NCBI GenBank assembly: GCA_009792885.1 | Contig: WMCF01000068.1 | Span: 260,061 to 324,060, forward strand | Direction of reading: 5' to 3' | DNA: 64,000 nucleotides | Source of the DNA: Eremophila alpestris peregrina | Lineage: Eukaryota > Chordata > Aves > Passeriformes > Alaudidae | Shown: positions 46,801-58,800 of the stretch, piece by piece | How the letters are laid out: each line of letters begins with the position of its first letter | How positions within the stretch are numbered: the stretch's first letter is position 1 | Made by a program: the position numbers and the translations under genes | The notes under the pieces: model-generated | Databases searched by the model: none | Seen by the model: only the letters and a program-made list of their open reading frames with translations | What the model was told of the DNA's origin: nothing

Positions 46801-49800
46801 CTCTTGTTCCCTGATTTGTGACCACGATTGACTCTCTTAAATTACTGGCATCCAGACCATAAACCAAATTCTCCAGGCAGAAACAAACCTGCAAACAAAC
46901 AGTACAAAAAGAAATGGTACAGTTTGATACCTGGACAACCAGTTCAAACACAAATGGATGTTCAAACACTGATATTTGGCTGTGTGAAATCCCTGCCATC
47001 TTCTAGTCTGACAACCAAATAAACTCGGAGATATTTACACACACAGGACCTCAAACAGAGCAGGTCAGTGTGTCCCACACAGTGCAAGTCCTTGGAGAGG
47101 AGTCCCCAGGAGAAGGTGTGTTCACTTCACAGAAACAGAACCAGCAGGTGAGATTGCAAAGCAACTTCTCTTTCTGGCTGTGACTGATAAAAACTCATAT
47201 GCATGCAAATGGAAGGAGGACAACAACAACAACAAAACCCCAGCCTTTACCAAGCTGCATTAACCTGTTTATTCAGAAAGCTCCTCCAGATCCAGCGCAG
47301 CACCCATCCACAGCTTTGTTCTGCAGAGTTTCTGAGCCATGTAAACTACAGACACCCTATCAGTAAACCTCTTGTATGTCATGTTTATGCAAACAAGAAA
47401 ACCAAAACAACCCATCTCATTATTTTCTTCAACCAATGATGTCAAATACAAACAAACAAAGATATCACTTATGTGCAGAGAACACAGCCCAGTGCTGGTT
47501 TCACACAGGAGTGACGGACTCCAGTAAATGAAATGCCCAGGGCTTCAGAGGCCTCATCTGGTCCTAATTTTCAATTGGTAGTAAAATGATATGTTTTTTT
47601 CACTGTCATTGTAGCTTGTTTTCATCCAGTTTGAGTTCCAAGACATCCTGTTTTGCAAGCTCTGATCTGCTACATTAAAAAAATGGACTTGAACCATGTG
47701 CAATAGCTGATGCGGCGGCACCGCCAAGGCAGCTGAGCTGCTGCTCTCTCAGCTGACTGCAGAATCCAGGCTCCTGAGGCCAGTAAAAGCTGGGAGCAGA
47801 GCTTTATAGGTGGAGGAAAGGATTTGGCACAGTGGAAATGTGTGGTGCTCCATGCTGGTCCAGGAATACTGTCCCCAGTGGCAGAGGGAGATGGAAGTTA
47901 CACACTCCCAGCACCACGTTTGGCTGTGGCAGAGAAGCATTCCAAGGATCGATGTGTTACCCATAAAACCAGACCACAGTTCTGCTGCTCCCATCCAGAT
48001 TAAGTGAGAACATTTCTAAAAGTCAGTTTTGCAGAGGTTTTCCCAAGTACTCTATCTCTGTGCAGCAGGTCAGGCACAAGGACACTCATCCAAACCTTTC
48101 CCAGGAGACCTAAACTGCCTCTCTGAACAGCAAATAATTAAATGGTCTTCACTGAAATAGATGGTCACAAACCACGTGCACTTATATTTCATATGAAAGA
48201 CTCCACTAGATCAAATAGACACTCTTATTCTTCACCTTTCCCTCCTCCCCCTTGAAATGAGGCAATGTAATTTCACATCCTCCGGTCTGAAAAAAATAAA
48301 TAATTAAGAGAGCAGCTTGCAGCCCTGCAGTCAGACAGATTTCCCAGGCTAGGATTGCTCAGCCTCAGTGCTCCCATCACAGCTTTGCCTCCCACCATTC
48401 CTAACTTTAAATCCTGCTGCCAAAACATCTCTCACTGCCCCTCCACATATCCCCAGTTTTCTTTCTTCACTTGCAGGATCACGTATCTGCAGCTCTCTCA
48501 AGACCCTGCAGGACCTTTCTTGGCTGTCCTAAATCAGAGGGAATATTTCTTATCCAACTCCTGCCTACAACAGCAGAGAGTTTGGCCTCTCCCTCAGCCC
48601 CTCCAGCCCCATGCTCATTTTGTGAGCCCATGTCTCTCTTTCCCTCCAGGAACTCAGTATCAGGACTCAGATTTTGTTTATTCACCATAAATCCCAAATT
48701 TACACTGAAATCTGTACACTGATTTATAAATCCCAAACACACTGAAAATAACTGTGAAATCTGACTCTAATCAGTATCCAAGAGTCACATTTTAGGGGTT
48801 TTTTTGTTTTGTTCTTTATTTTTTTTAATTCTGGCCACTTTTACCCTGCTCATCATCAGTCTGGTTGATGGACAAGATAAACTCCACAGGAAGCTGTACA
48901 ACTGTCATTTTTTATAACTCTTGCCAGGCACAGGGAGAGTGGAAAGAAAACAAAAGCTGTAATACCTGTCAGTAAGCATCTTTATACTGGCTCTAGAAGG
49001 ATCTACATGTTTTAGGAAAGTTCTGTCTCATCCAAAGGTTCCATTTATCTACCTTAATGGGGACAATTTAATTTTTGAGGGCATTTACCTCTTAAAATCC
49101 AGGTGGTTACTGCAGCTTCACTTAATCCTGTTTTGTCTCAGCTTCCACTGCTAAGACTTTGCTGCTCAATTTAATACTAGCTAAAAAACCAGCAAATTAA
49201 AAAAAAATAACATTACCTAAATTTCCCAAAGAATTCCCAACATAGAACTGTAAGAAAGTTGTCTCATCTCTAGCAATGCTATGCTTTAGTCATTTTAAAA
49301 TATTTGCCTCAATTATTTTTTTACAAGGATTTCTCTGCACATTGGCAGGTACACCTACTCCAAGGTGCTAAATTTTGTATTTTAAAAAGGAATGTAAGAA
49401 CAGCTGCTTCATTTGTACCATGTTCTTCCTCTGCACACAATCAGATGGGTGAAAGACACAGGGAGTGGGGAGGAATTCCACAACATAATCATTTGGCAAC
49501 TTACATTATTTTCTTTCAAAGGGCATTACAATACAATTCTCTCACTTGGGGAACTTCAAGAGAAGATAATTATTCTTGTCTGCCTTGTAATATATATTAA
49601 AAATGTTCAAATGTGGCTTTCCAGGGAATTCTGCCAAATATTTTTAGGCACCAGACCCAGCTTTACTTAATTTTATGTTGCCTTCTTAGTCTATTATAAA
49701 ATACCCTTCCATGCAGTTTGAATTTGGTAAAAAGGCTGAAGCATACTCATTTATATTAGAAACATAAAAATCCCTCTTTCCTTGAAATAGAGATCTTTAA

Positions 49801-50409
49801 CTCCTAATGTGACAGCCATTCAGATGTGCAGTAACTACAATGTCTCTACAGAGCTTAACACACATCAGTGAGATTTTACTGCCACAAAAACCCAGCAGAA
49901 ACAGAGAGGGTTGTTGGGTTTTTTTAGGAGACAACACACCAAGAACAGAAAGTAGCTTTAAATAATTTTGTTTCATTAGCATTTTATTATTAGTAAGATA
50001 ATAGCACCTTGAGACTCCAAAAACAGCCCTGCTGCATGAAGCATTAGAAAAGCTTCAAAGATGCCAATCCTAAACCTGTGATGTTGTCATCAGCTACAGG
50101 AATATATGGGATTACACTGGTTTTGGGGTAAAAAAACAAATAGAAGCTATTTAAGGTAATACGGGATTGTTGTTGCCTCAAATATTAGCAGTAATGTTTA
50201 TTACAAAGAATAAAACAATGGCTGTGGGCAAAACAATCTGCTGCAAGGATTTTACAGCCCAGGCAAACAAGAAAGCCAAGAACAGACATAGAGACACAGC
50301 TCATGATGCAAGAGCAGAGCATGGAGGATTGGAGAAAGGTAAGTGAAGTAACAGGGAGGGATAAAACAGATAAACAAATCAATTCTACTGAGCTGGCAGT
50401 CTCAGGCCT
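43861..50409. other. Unannotated sequence, no gene seen
   Basis: About 6.5 kb of unique sequence. A (CAA)n run lies at 47221-47236. Open frames up to 140 codons (45605-46027 plus) overlap others in two or three frames and are unrecognised. No RNA gene, CR1 or LTR was seen. Confidence 0.5.
47221..47236. repeat. Short (CAA)n microsatellite
   Basis: Five CAA units are followed by A and C runs. Confidence 0.85.
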
Positions 50410-50485
50410 AAGAGAACAGAGGCACAGGGACTTGCTCTGAGCCACACAGAGCAGTGAGAGAAGCCTGACAAGCCCAATCCTCACT
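50410..50485 (-). mobile_element. MIR-like SINE fragment
   Basis: AGAGAACAGAGGCACAGGGA, CTTGCTCTGAGCCACACAGA and GCAGTGAGAG, then CCAATCC, follow the reversed MIR order GAGGCACAGAG, CTTGCCCAAGGTCACACAGC, AGTGAGTGGCAGAG. The copy is short and diverged. Identified by eye. Confidence 0.5.
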
Positions 50486-53400
50486 TCAGCATCCACCCAG
50501 TGAATTCTGGCATTGCACTTGATAAAAATCCAAGTCTAGCCTAATATAGCCTGGGGAGAAAGGCCAGGCAACCCTCATCCTGAACTTCTGAAGAGTCAGA
50601 TATGATTTACACTGCTGATCAGGATAAAGCCCACAGTATTTCCAGCAACCTTCTGGATATGTCAGTGTCTTCCCCCCCACCCTTTTACAAAGCAGCATCA
50701 GAAACTGGAGATAATTAGCACAAAAGTCCATGTGAAATGTTGTAGTTGTTTGAGTGTTTATTTTGGCTTTCTAAAGTGGGCTGGAATCCAGCTCTTGTGC
50801 TCAGCCCCACCTCAATTATATTTGTCCTGTTACACACAACCAACTTGGAGCCACATTTAAATATGAAACACTTTAAAACTATATTAATGCTATCTCTTTA
50901 TCGTTATTACACACTTTAACTCCCCTCACAACTGTCCCTGAGTTCATTGGTTGACCCAACTTGTTTTAAAGAGCTTTTTTCACAGAGTAGCAACACTGTT
51001 TTACTTTTCTTAGCTTCCCTGATAACCAAAGGAAGCCAGCCCAGACTGCAAACTGAAAATTGAAACAGCTGAGGGGACTCCTCCTACCTCCCCTCTCTGG
51101 TGTTTTCATCTTTTATGGTGGCAGGCCAGTCTGTGCCAGACAAAGTAGGATTTCTTCTACTCTTCAGTCGCTTGGCTGTTCTTTCCCAGAGATATTCCAA
51201 GAGCAGATTAATGTCAAGCCATGCTGAGCCAAGCACATGAATCTCTGAAGATTTCAGCTGAGCAGGAATGCTGCTGGATATGTTTGGGGGTTTTTTGCTG
51301 TTTTATTTTTTGCTGTTGAACCAAGAGATTGCAACTGAACGTGGTCTGGTGTGTGTGAGTAAAGAGGAACTCTCCCCAGTGTCAGCTAACTCAGGTGTTT
51401 GGGAGGTCAAAATAGGGACTCTTAAATAGTGCCAGGGACTCCATCCACAGCACACACACTTGGAGGCTGGAGACAGCACACAAATGAAACATCCAAACTC
51501 ACAAGCTGATGAGAAGCCTTCAAGATGCTCATTTAGGCCTTACCTCACCTAGAGAATTGATTGGGTCAGTTTGTAACAAGCCTTGCCTCCCTCAGGGCAG
51601 GATCAGCAGCCTGGGACCAAACAGCCATCACTATTTACCCAAGGATACCAGAGAGAAATTAGTGGTTCAGGACAATGCTCCCCCTTCCCAGCAGCTCCAA
51701 ACTCAGTGGGATCTGCTGTGTCTTGTAGAAATACCATGTTTGGCATGTTCTTACCTCTGGAAGGGGTGGCAGCTTCCCTCATGCTGAGTTTCTAATATGG
51801 CAAGTAGAACTCTGAGACTTCCCTGACTCCCTGAAAACAACAATAATCCCTTGTTGTAACACCTCTAACTCCATCACAGACACAGATGGGGGAGGAATTT
51901 CCCCTCCTCACAAGTTACAGAGGAATAATAGAAAGGGAGAACAATGGAAAAGAAGCAAAGATGGGCAAGGTGGATGAACACAGGAGAGCAGTGTGCTCTT
52001 CTTACTGCAGTTTCTGTCCTAGAGTGCCAGGGAATGAAGCACTCAGGAGGCACCTGATGTATCTTTTTGCAGCAAAGACCCCAAGATTCCCCTTAAAACA
52101 AGCAAACACCTTGTTAACTGCTGAGAATTTCTGTCAAGGCTGTTTGCCTGGGGGTCACCTTGCACACTGCACAGGCAGCAACACTGTGACCTCCCCAGCC
52201 TGTGTGTGGGGTCTTTGCAGATCTGCTCCTGATGCTCACTCTGGAGACCCTACAGATTCCACTGAGGAGTCAGGGACACTCCCCAGAGGGTCAGTCCAAA
52301 GCCAGCACCTTTCCTGCCAGCTTTGGAGAAAGCACTGAAGACCAACTCCTTGCAGTTCCAGGCCAAGCTGATCCCAGCCTGCCCACAGAAGCCACAGCTT
52401 CAGTGTAAACCACACAAGGAAAAGCAAACAAACAAACAAACAACACACAAAACCACAAAACGACTGATCCTCAGACACAACACATCCAGGCTTTCAGCTT
52501 CTCTCCCCCACAGGTCAGTGAAACTACAAGACATGTCCCATCTATTCCAGACATGGAAACTGGAGCCTCATATTGACTCGTCTTAAAAAAAAAACTTAGC
52601 TGTGCAAGAAAATACCAGGCTGGAGACTAGTAAATGAGACTAAATTCTAACTTTCATAAGGAAAAAAGGTCAGTCTATCATTAAAGTAAAACAACACTGA
52701 TAGGGAGTTAATGGAAGAGTGGGGTTTTTTTGATAAGAGACAGTAGAACCCACAAACAGCTAAACATGATTGTCTGCATGATTGACAGAAAGACATGAAT
52801 TGTTTGTGCCATCAGGAAGGGGGAAAAGAACTTCCAAGCTCATATAGCTCAAACTATGGAATGCCAGTGCTTGAGTGGGTCCATAATCAGCCCACAAAAA
52901 CACATGAAAGAACATGAAATCTATAAATTCATTTCTATGCAGTTGTGCAGGGGGTCTGGATGGATCAAAGGTTGACAGTGGTTTGGAATCCAGGGCTCCA
53001 AGCACTACAGCTTATGCTCTTCATCTATCAGCAGCTTATGTTTCTGAAAAAAATATCCAAAAATTGAAATGCCAAACTTCTCCAAAGACATCCTTAAAGA
53101 GCTAAAGGAGAATTGGATACCAATGTTTTGCAGTTAAAAGTGCTGGCACTTTATAAAGAGAAGCCTTTTGTTAGAGACAGGAAGTTTAGTTTATTGCCTG
53201 GTGTATACAGTTCACCCACCACATTATTTTGGGCTATTTTCATTCCTCACACAGTGAAGAGGAAATTCTAAGAACGTTTCATTACTTCTCTTTGTTTGAT
53301 GAACAGCAAAGATTTGCAGTTTGCTGACCACTGTAGTGCTTTGCTACTTTTGACACACAATTTCACTTCACATAAGATCCTCAGGAGGAGAAAACATTTG

Positions 53401-54398
53401 TTTTCTATAAAAATCAATTGTTTCTGCCCCATTCACTTAAAGTCCATCTCTCACCCTCATCTTTCATGACTTCATAGAGAGAATTCCTCAATACAAAACT
53501 AGGGGAAAAAATCCCATAAGTTGCCTTTTATTTTTTATGTGAGCAAAACTTCAGGCTCAGAAGCTGCTAAGAGGCAGATTAGGAAAACTTTTCTCCTCCC
53601 TGCAGTTTCCACAGATCTTTCCCAGTAAAAAATCTGTAGCTGAGGAATAAAACCACAGCTATAGTACAGCACTATTATTTAATGGTAAGCTTGCTATTCT
53701 GAAGAGCATTAGTTTTCACCCAGAGAGTGCATCTTTTATACTGTTATGATTCTCTTTGCACAACATGGCTCTGTACAGATGAAATTATAAAGCAAAGAGC
53801 TAGAGTACATGCTTGTCCATTTGCTCTCCCCCTTCTCATCAATTCACAAGGTTATCCCTAAATGTTCTTATACCATTCTGGGGTAAAAGAAAAAGGATTC
53901 CTCATAAAAGGCTTGGTTTCTAAAAAATGCTAAGCATTTAAACATTTATTGGAAACAGTTTTGGTTCCTCATTAATCTGAAGATGAAGTATTATTGATTT
54001 ACAACGAGCAATTCATCCAATATCCATCAGCAGCATGCAAAAACAGGGCCTGAGAATTAAAAAAGGGGTGATGCCTGTTTGGCAGCAGTTTCCTGTGTCC
54101 TGCCAATGGCACAACCTGTCCAACTGGATGGGAAGCAGCCCTGCTCCTTCTGTGTGTGTTCTGCATGCTTGAGTGTGTATGTCCCACGGATCACAGGCTA
54201 ACCCACATTTATTTTTATATTACAGGATCAGCAAGTATACATGAGATCAAGGCTTTGGGGACTTTACATATTGCCTCACCTCAGTCACCCAGGCTCTTAG
54301 TCAGTGCAGCGAGGAGCGCGGTAAAAATAGATAAATGGCACAGATAGATTGACACAGAGACATGCACACATCTGTGCACACAGACATACATACCCCCA
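50486..54398. other. Unannotated sequence, no gene seen
   Basis: About 3.9 kb. A (CAAA)n run lies at 52425-52443. The 150-codon plus-strand frame at 51886-52338 is overlapped by others and has no recognisable domain. Mostly unique sequence. Confidence 0.5.
52425..52443. repeat. Short (CAAA)n microsatellite
   Basis: About four CAAA units precede CAACACACAAAACC. Simple low-complexity DNA. Confidence 0.85.
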
Positions 54399-54755
54399 GG
54401 GCCTGATGGAACCACTCCAGTGCAGCACAGTGAGCTTTGGATCAGGCCCAGCACGAGTAGGTGATACACACCAACAGCCTCTGATCTCTGAAACCAGTTT
54501 TAAAAAGCTCATGAGCCTCCATTCCAGGACTCTGGTTTTCCACCAGTGGAACTCTATTGGCTTTTAGTGGTGTGTAAAACCAATGTAATGAAGTGGAGAA
54601 TTATGCTCACATTATGTTTTTTTAAGTAGCTTATTAGCCTGCATATTACACCCTGTTTAGTGAGTTGGCAGCTGTGCAAAGGACTCCAAGGACCCAATTC
54701 ACTGAAGCTGATATGACTCTTCCCACTGGCTTTGGGTCAGGACCCTAAATAATTC
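54399..54755. repeat. Cluster of old palindromic amniote repeat modules (site 3)
   Basis: Three modules occur within about 360 bp. At 54399-54449, GGGCCTGAT and ATCAGGCCC are perfect 9-bp inverted arms around TGAGCTTTGG. At 54541-54600, CTCTATTGGCTTTTAGTGG and TGTGTAAAACCAATGTAATG resemble the TTACACCAGTGTAA module. At 54690-54755, GACCCAATTCACTGAAGCTG and CACTGGCTTTGGGTCAGGAC complete a third. All belong to the ancient module type seen at 12237 and 34533. Together they may be one old element. Confidence 0.5.
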
Positions 54756-55470
54756 TGAAAATTCTGGGGAGAGATATTACACAGCAGTGCAGTAAAGGTA
54801 AAATGGTGTTAATTAAAGTCCCCTGAGGAGGTCATGGCCTTTATTAGTTTGGAGGAGCTTTCCACAAGCAAAAGGAGTTTAAAAAATACTCAGAGTGGGC
54901 CAAATGTCCCTATAGGTGACTTTTTTCTTCCTTGTTACCATTAAAAAAAATATAAAAACCCATCCCAATCTCAGGATGGAAAAAAAATCTATTTCGGTTT
55001 AAATAGATTTGTTTATACCTTGTAACATGCAGTGAGTGTATGGGGTGGGAGTGGAAGGTAGAGATAAACATGTCTGTGCCACCCCCACCTCCACTGCTGC
55101 GTGTTTGGCCCTCGGGCTGAATTTCCTGCCAATGTTGCTTGATCTTAACTCTTCCCTCTCACTCCTTTTCATGGCTGCCTACCTCTCAGGAGTGCCAGAG
55201 TCACATCTCTCAGCCTTTAGGGCTGCACCTGCTTCTCCCCTCTCTGCTGCCATTGGCCTTGCAGGTCTCCCCTGGCAGCCTCCTGTCACACCCAGCTCTC
55301 TGCCTTCCCACACACACACACATTTAATGAGCAGCTACAGCAATTGCTTTCATGGCATTCCTCCCACAATGGCATTTCTGAGTTTGCTCAGGCAAAAGGA
55401 AGTGTATTGTGCCAGTTCCTCGAGCCCTGTCTCAGCCCAGGCTCCCTCCACACTGGTGATCATCCTGTGG
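54756..55470. other. Unannotated sequence, no gene seen
   Basis: This stretch includes a perfect 10-bp hairpin at 54985-55010, and a C+T-rich section (55080-55320) ending in a short (CA)n run at 55309-55321. A 165-codon plus-strand frame (55036-55533) spans the C+T-rich section and runs into CR1 sequence. It has no recognisable domain and is not called a gene. Confidence 0.55.
54985..55010. repeat. Perfect 10-bp hairpin
   Basis: AAATCTATTT, a CGGTTT loop and AAATAGATTT form a perfect but A+T-rich stem-loop. It is too short for a typical microRNA precursor. Confidence 0.85.
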
Positions 55471-55853
55471 AGACAGGCAGAGAGAGATGGGGTGGTTCAG
55501 CCTGAGGAAAGGAAGGCTCTGGGGACACCCTAGAGCACCTTCCAGTACTTAAGGAGGACTTAAGGAAAAGAGGGACAGCAACTTTTTATGGATGCAGATG
55601 GTGATAGGACAAGGAGGGACAGTATTCAACTAAAAGTGGAGAGATTCAGATGAGATGTTAAAAAGAAATACTCCACTGTGAGTGTACTGAGGCCACTGTG
55701 GATGCCACATCCCTGAAATTTTTCAAGGCCAGACTGGATAAAGCTCTGAGCAGCCTGGGATAGTGGAAAGTGTCCCTGTACATTGGCAGGGGCATTGGAA
55801 TGAGATGATCTTTAGGATCTCCTCCATCCCAAACCATTCCATGATTCTGTGAC
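55471..55853 (+). mobile_element. CR1 LINE 3'-end fragment (copy 4)
   Basis: CR1 landmarks are GAGACAGGCAGAGAGAGATG, TTCAGCCTGAGGAAAGGAAG, GAGCACCTTCCAGTACTTAA, AGATGAGATGTTAAAAAGAA, CACATCCCTGAAATTTTTCA, AGGCCAGACTGGATAAAGCT, GATGATCTTTAGGATCTCCT and the terminal CCATGATTCTGTGA. The 3' tail is intact, giving the most complete 3' end of the four copies. Many mismatches to the usual consensus suggest an older insertion. Confidence 0.92.
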
Positions 55854-58800
55854 TATTAACAAATCTGTTTGTTTTATCCAAGGAGCGACTCCTGGAGCCT
55901 GAGTTACAAAAGCCTGGGAACTGTCAAAGTTTGGGTGCAAACCCCAGCTCCTGCACCATCTCCCACCACATCTTTGTCCCCCAGCTTTTGCAGAGTGGGA
56001 ATTAACAACAGAACTTTACCCTGCAGAACAAATATGGGAGCAAATGCATCAAAGATATGTGGCAACCAATGTTCACCTCTACACCAGCCCCAAAACACAG
56101 CTAAAATAAAAAAGAGCCAACAACTTCCTGTAATTCTGTCAGTCCTTCAAAGTAAGTCCTTCAAAAGGAGATGGGCCAGGTTCCATCCATCTCATGTGCC
56201 AGGATCAACGTGGAGGCCAGGGGGAAACTATGGATTTCAGTCAGGATCTACCCAGAGCCTCTAAGCCACGAAATACTGTTGTTATTTAAGAGATGACTTT
56301 GCAATGGACCCGAAGATTCAGTGCTGCTGATGGGACTCTTCCCTTCTGGCAGGGGCTCAGGGCCCTCAGTTCCAGGGAGGTGACCCCACCAGAGGCAAAT
56401 ACCTTGCCTGGGTATTTCCTGAGCACCACAAACAGCTCTTGTAATGTAACCCAAAGCAGGGGGCAAGGAATGCCGAGCTTGGATCCCTGCCCCTCACTGC
56501 TCTCCACACCTGAAAGTAAAGCTACCTCGAGTGATTAAACTTGGTAGAATTTTCCTCCTCAAAGCTGGATAAGTTTTCACTGAAAATCCTTTTTTTTTTT
56601 TTCTCAGATACTTCTAATTTTCCATTTTTCCTATTACATATTTTTAATGAACTTACATATTATTTTCTTTTCAAATGATTATTAAGCTCCTAATCCATTG
56701 TCATAGCTGAGTGACTCAGAATAATTTGCAAATGTTTTAAATTTTGACTGCATGATCTTGAATAGAGATTATTAGAAGGAATAGAATTATCCAAAATGGT
56801 TTTTTATTTTCAGAATATTCATTGGATTCACCAGAGGAAAATATTTTCAAAATTAGAAGACCTAGTCCAGAAATGCCAAAATATTTCATTTAGCCATACT
56901 TATGAAATAGCAAAGTAATGAAATAATTTCAATGTCTTTTCATTTCAAAACACTACCTTTTGTTTTAAAATATTCCTAGAACAAAAAGAATGTGCAGGGT
57001 AAAGTCATACTTTAATCCAAAATATATATTCCACCTCATGCCAAAATATGGATGTAATTTGGGAGGTTTGCATATTCTTGAAAGACATGGAAAATGTCTG
57101 CTTCAGTTCCTGCTCAATCAGATTATTTTCTAATAGCTTGGTTCAGTTACAAAGCAGAGAGGTGTCCATTCCTTCACCTCTAAAAAAGAGATTTATGCCC
57201 CCAGAAGGTGCTGATCTGAAAGCAGCAGCCTTGTGATTGCTGGAGCAGTGAGGGAATTGCACAGGACAGACATGTTCTGACAGCACCCACTGCAAGTGGA
57301 GCTTTCTTAGGTGGAGCTGAAATAAGAAAATCAGTCCTTGTTTCTATCTATAAGGGTCAATGCTTGTTTTGTGTCACCAGTGCCACCTAAATCATTGACC
57401 ATATGCCCATTTCTTAAATGAAGATACAGTGAATGGTGGAGAATTTTCTCTCTGTTGGACTAAAAAAAAAGCAACTAAGCCCACATAATAATATAGCCAT
57501 TAAAATACTTAACAAAAACCTTCACACTTCTCAAATTGATGTGCTTGCTAAAAATCAGAAAAAAAATTGCCCTCAAAAATGCCAAAGCTTCAATTGTTGT
57601 ATTTTCTTGATGAATCTCCAGGATTGCAAAACTCATGCGGATTTTCATTAGGAAAAGAGAAATAAAATGTCCAAGAAATATTTTTTTGGTAATATTTCTT
57701 GCATGTCTGCAACTTCAGGGCTCTCTGCAACAAATTTCTCTTGATGAAATTGATCTAAATGATGTTCCTGCACAAGCTTTTTTACCTCAGCATTTGAGTC
57801 CTTCTCCTTCCAGGCACATGTCACTCTTCACAGGATGAAAAGCAAGGGATAACCGTGCTTAGCTGTACCAGTAACAAATGAAGCAACTGGTGAATGAAAA
57901 CCTTGTGCTCCTGATTTGGCATTATTTTGAATCAACTGCTGCCATTACTCACTCACCCAATGACAGCATTGCAGCAGAGGCTTAGTGAAGACAAGAGGAA
58001 GGAATCCAGCATTGAAAAGGTGAGTGTGAAACGCTGCCAGCCCTCAGTGAATTTCTGGAGTTAATGATATAGAACACACCAGGACATGTCCTGACCACGC
58101 CACGGATGATTCTCCGTGGAGCACAAACATCCAATCAGCACCACCAGAGCCTGGGCCTTGCATCACCCTTGAGAATGCAGGCTCCAGCTCTCCCTGACAA
58201 TGTTGTGTTCATCCCACCGGGCCATAGCATGGGCAGTGAGGTGCTCTAGGTTGTCCTCCATGAGGACCTCCAATGGTCTGATCCTCCCAGAACATTTCAA
58301 ATTTTGTTGTTGTTATTAAAATGGACAGTTCCAGGCCTGTAAACCAAGCAGCTTCCTCACTATTCTGTGTAATTCTCTTCTTTCCACACTAATATAATCC
58401 AATATGTTAATTTTGCACTCAGTCAGCCTTTTTTCCTTGTTTAGACTAATGTGGAAGCCATCATACATTTGACATAGTAAATAGTGCTTTACTTCCAATA
58501 TTCTGGATAAAAGTGTGTCTCAGCAAGGCAGTTTTCTGTTAATAGGAAGAATTTGAGAAACTTTTTTTTTTTCTTTCAGTGGCATTAATCATTAAACTTC
58601 AAAAATGGAACGGACTGAGCAGATTCCTCTTTGGTGGTGACTAGCCTTTTCATGATCTGTGGTATTTTACACCATCTATTCTTCCTCCCTGCTGAAAACA
58701 TCCTTTACTTGGAGGACTTTCTACATGGTGCTGTTTCCATCTTACACCAGCCTCTTGGATAACCAGGGCAAAGAGTAAATACTTGCAGCTTTGAACAAGC

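Noticed and set aside
51886..52338. 150-codon plus-strand open frame
   Set aside because: No recognisable domain, several overlapping frames, and no supporting splice or promoter context.
55036..55533. 165-codon plus-strand open frame
   Set aside because: It is low-complexity (Ser/Pro/Leu-rich from a C+T-rich tract), includes a CA repeat (HTHTH) and ends inside CR1 copy 4.
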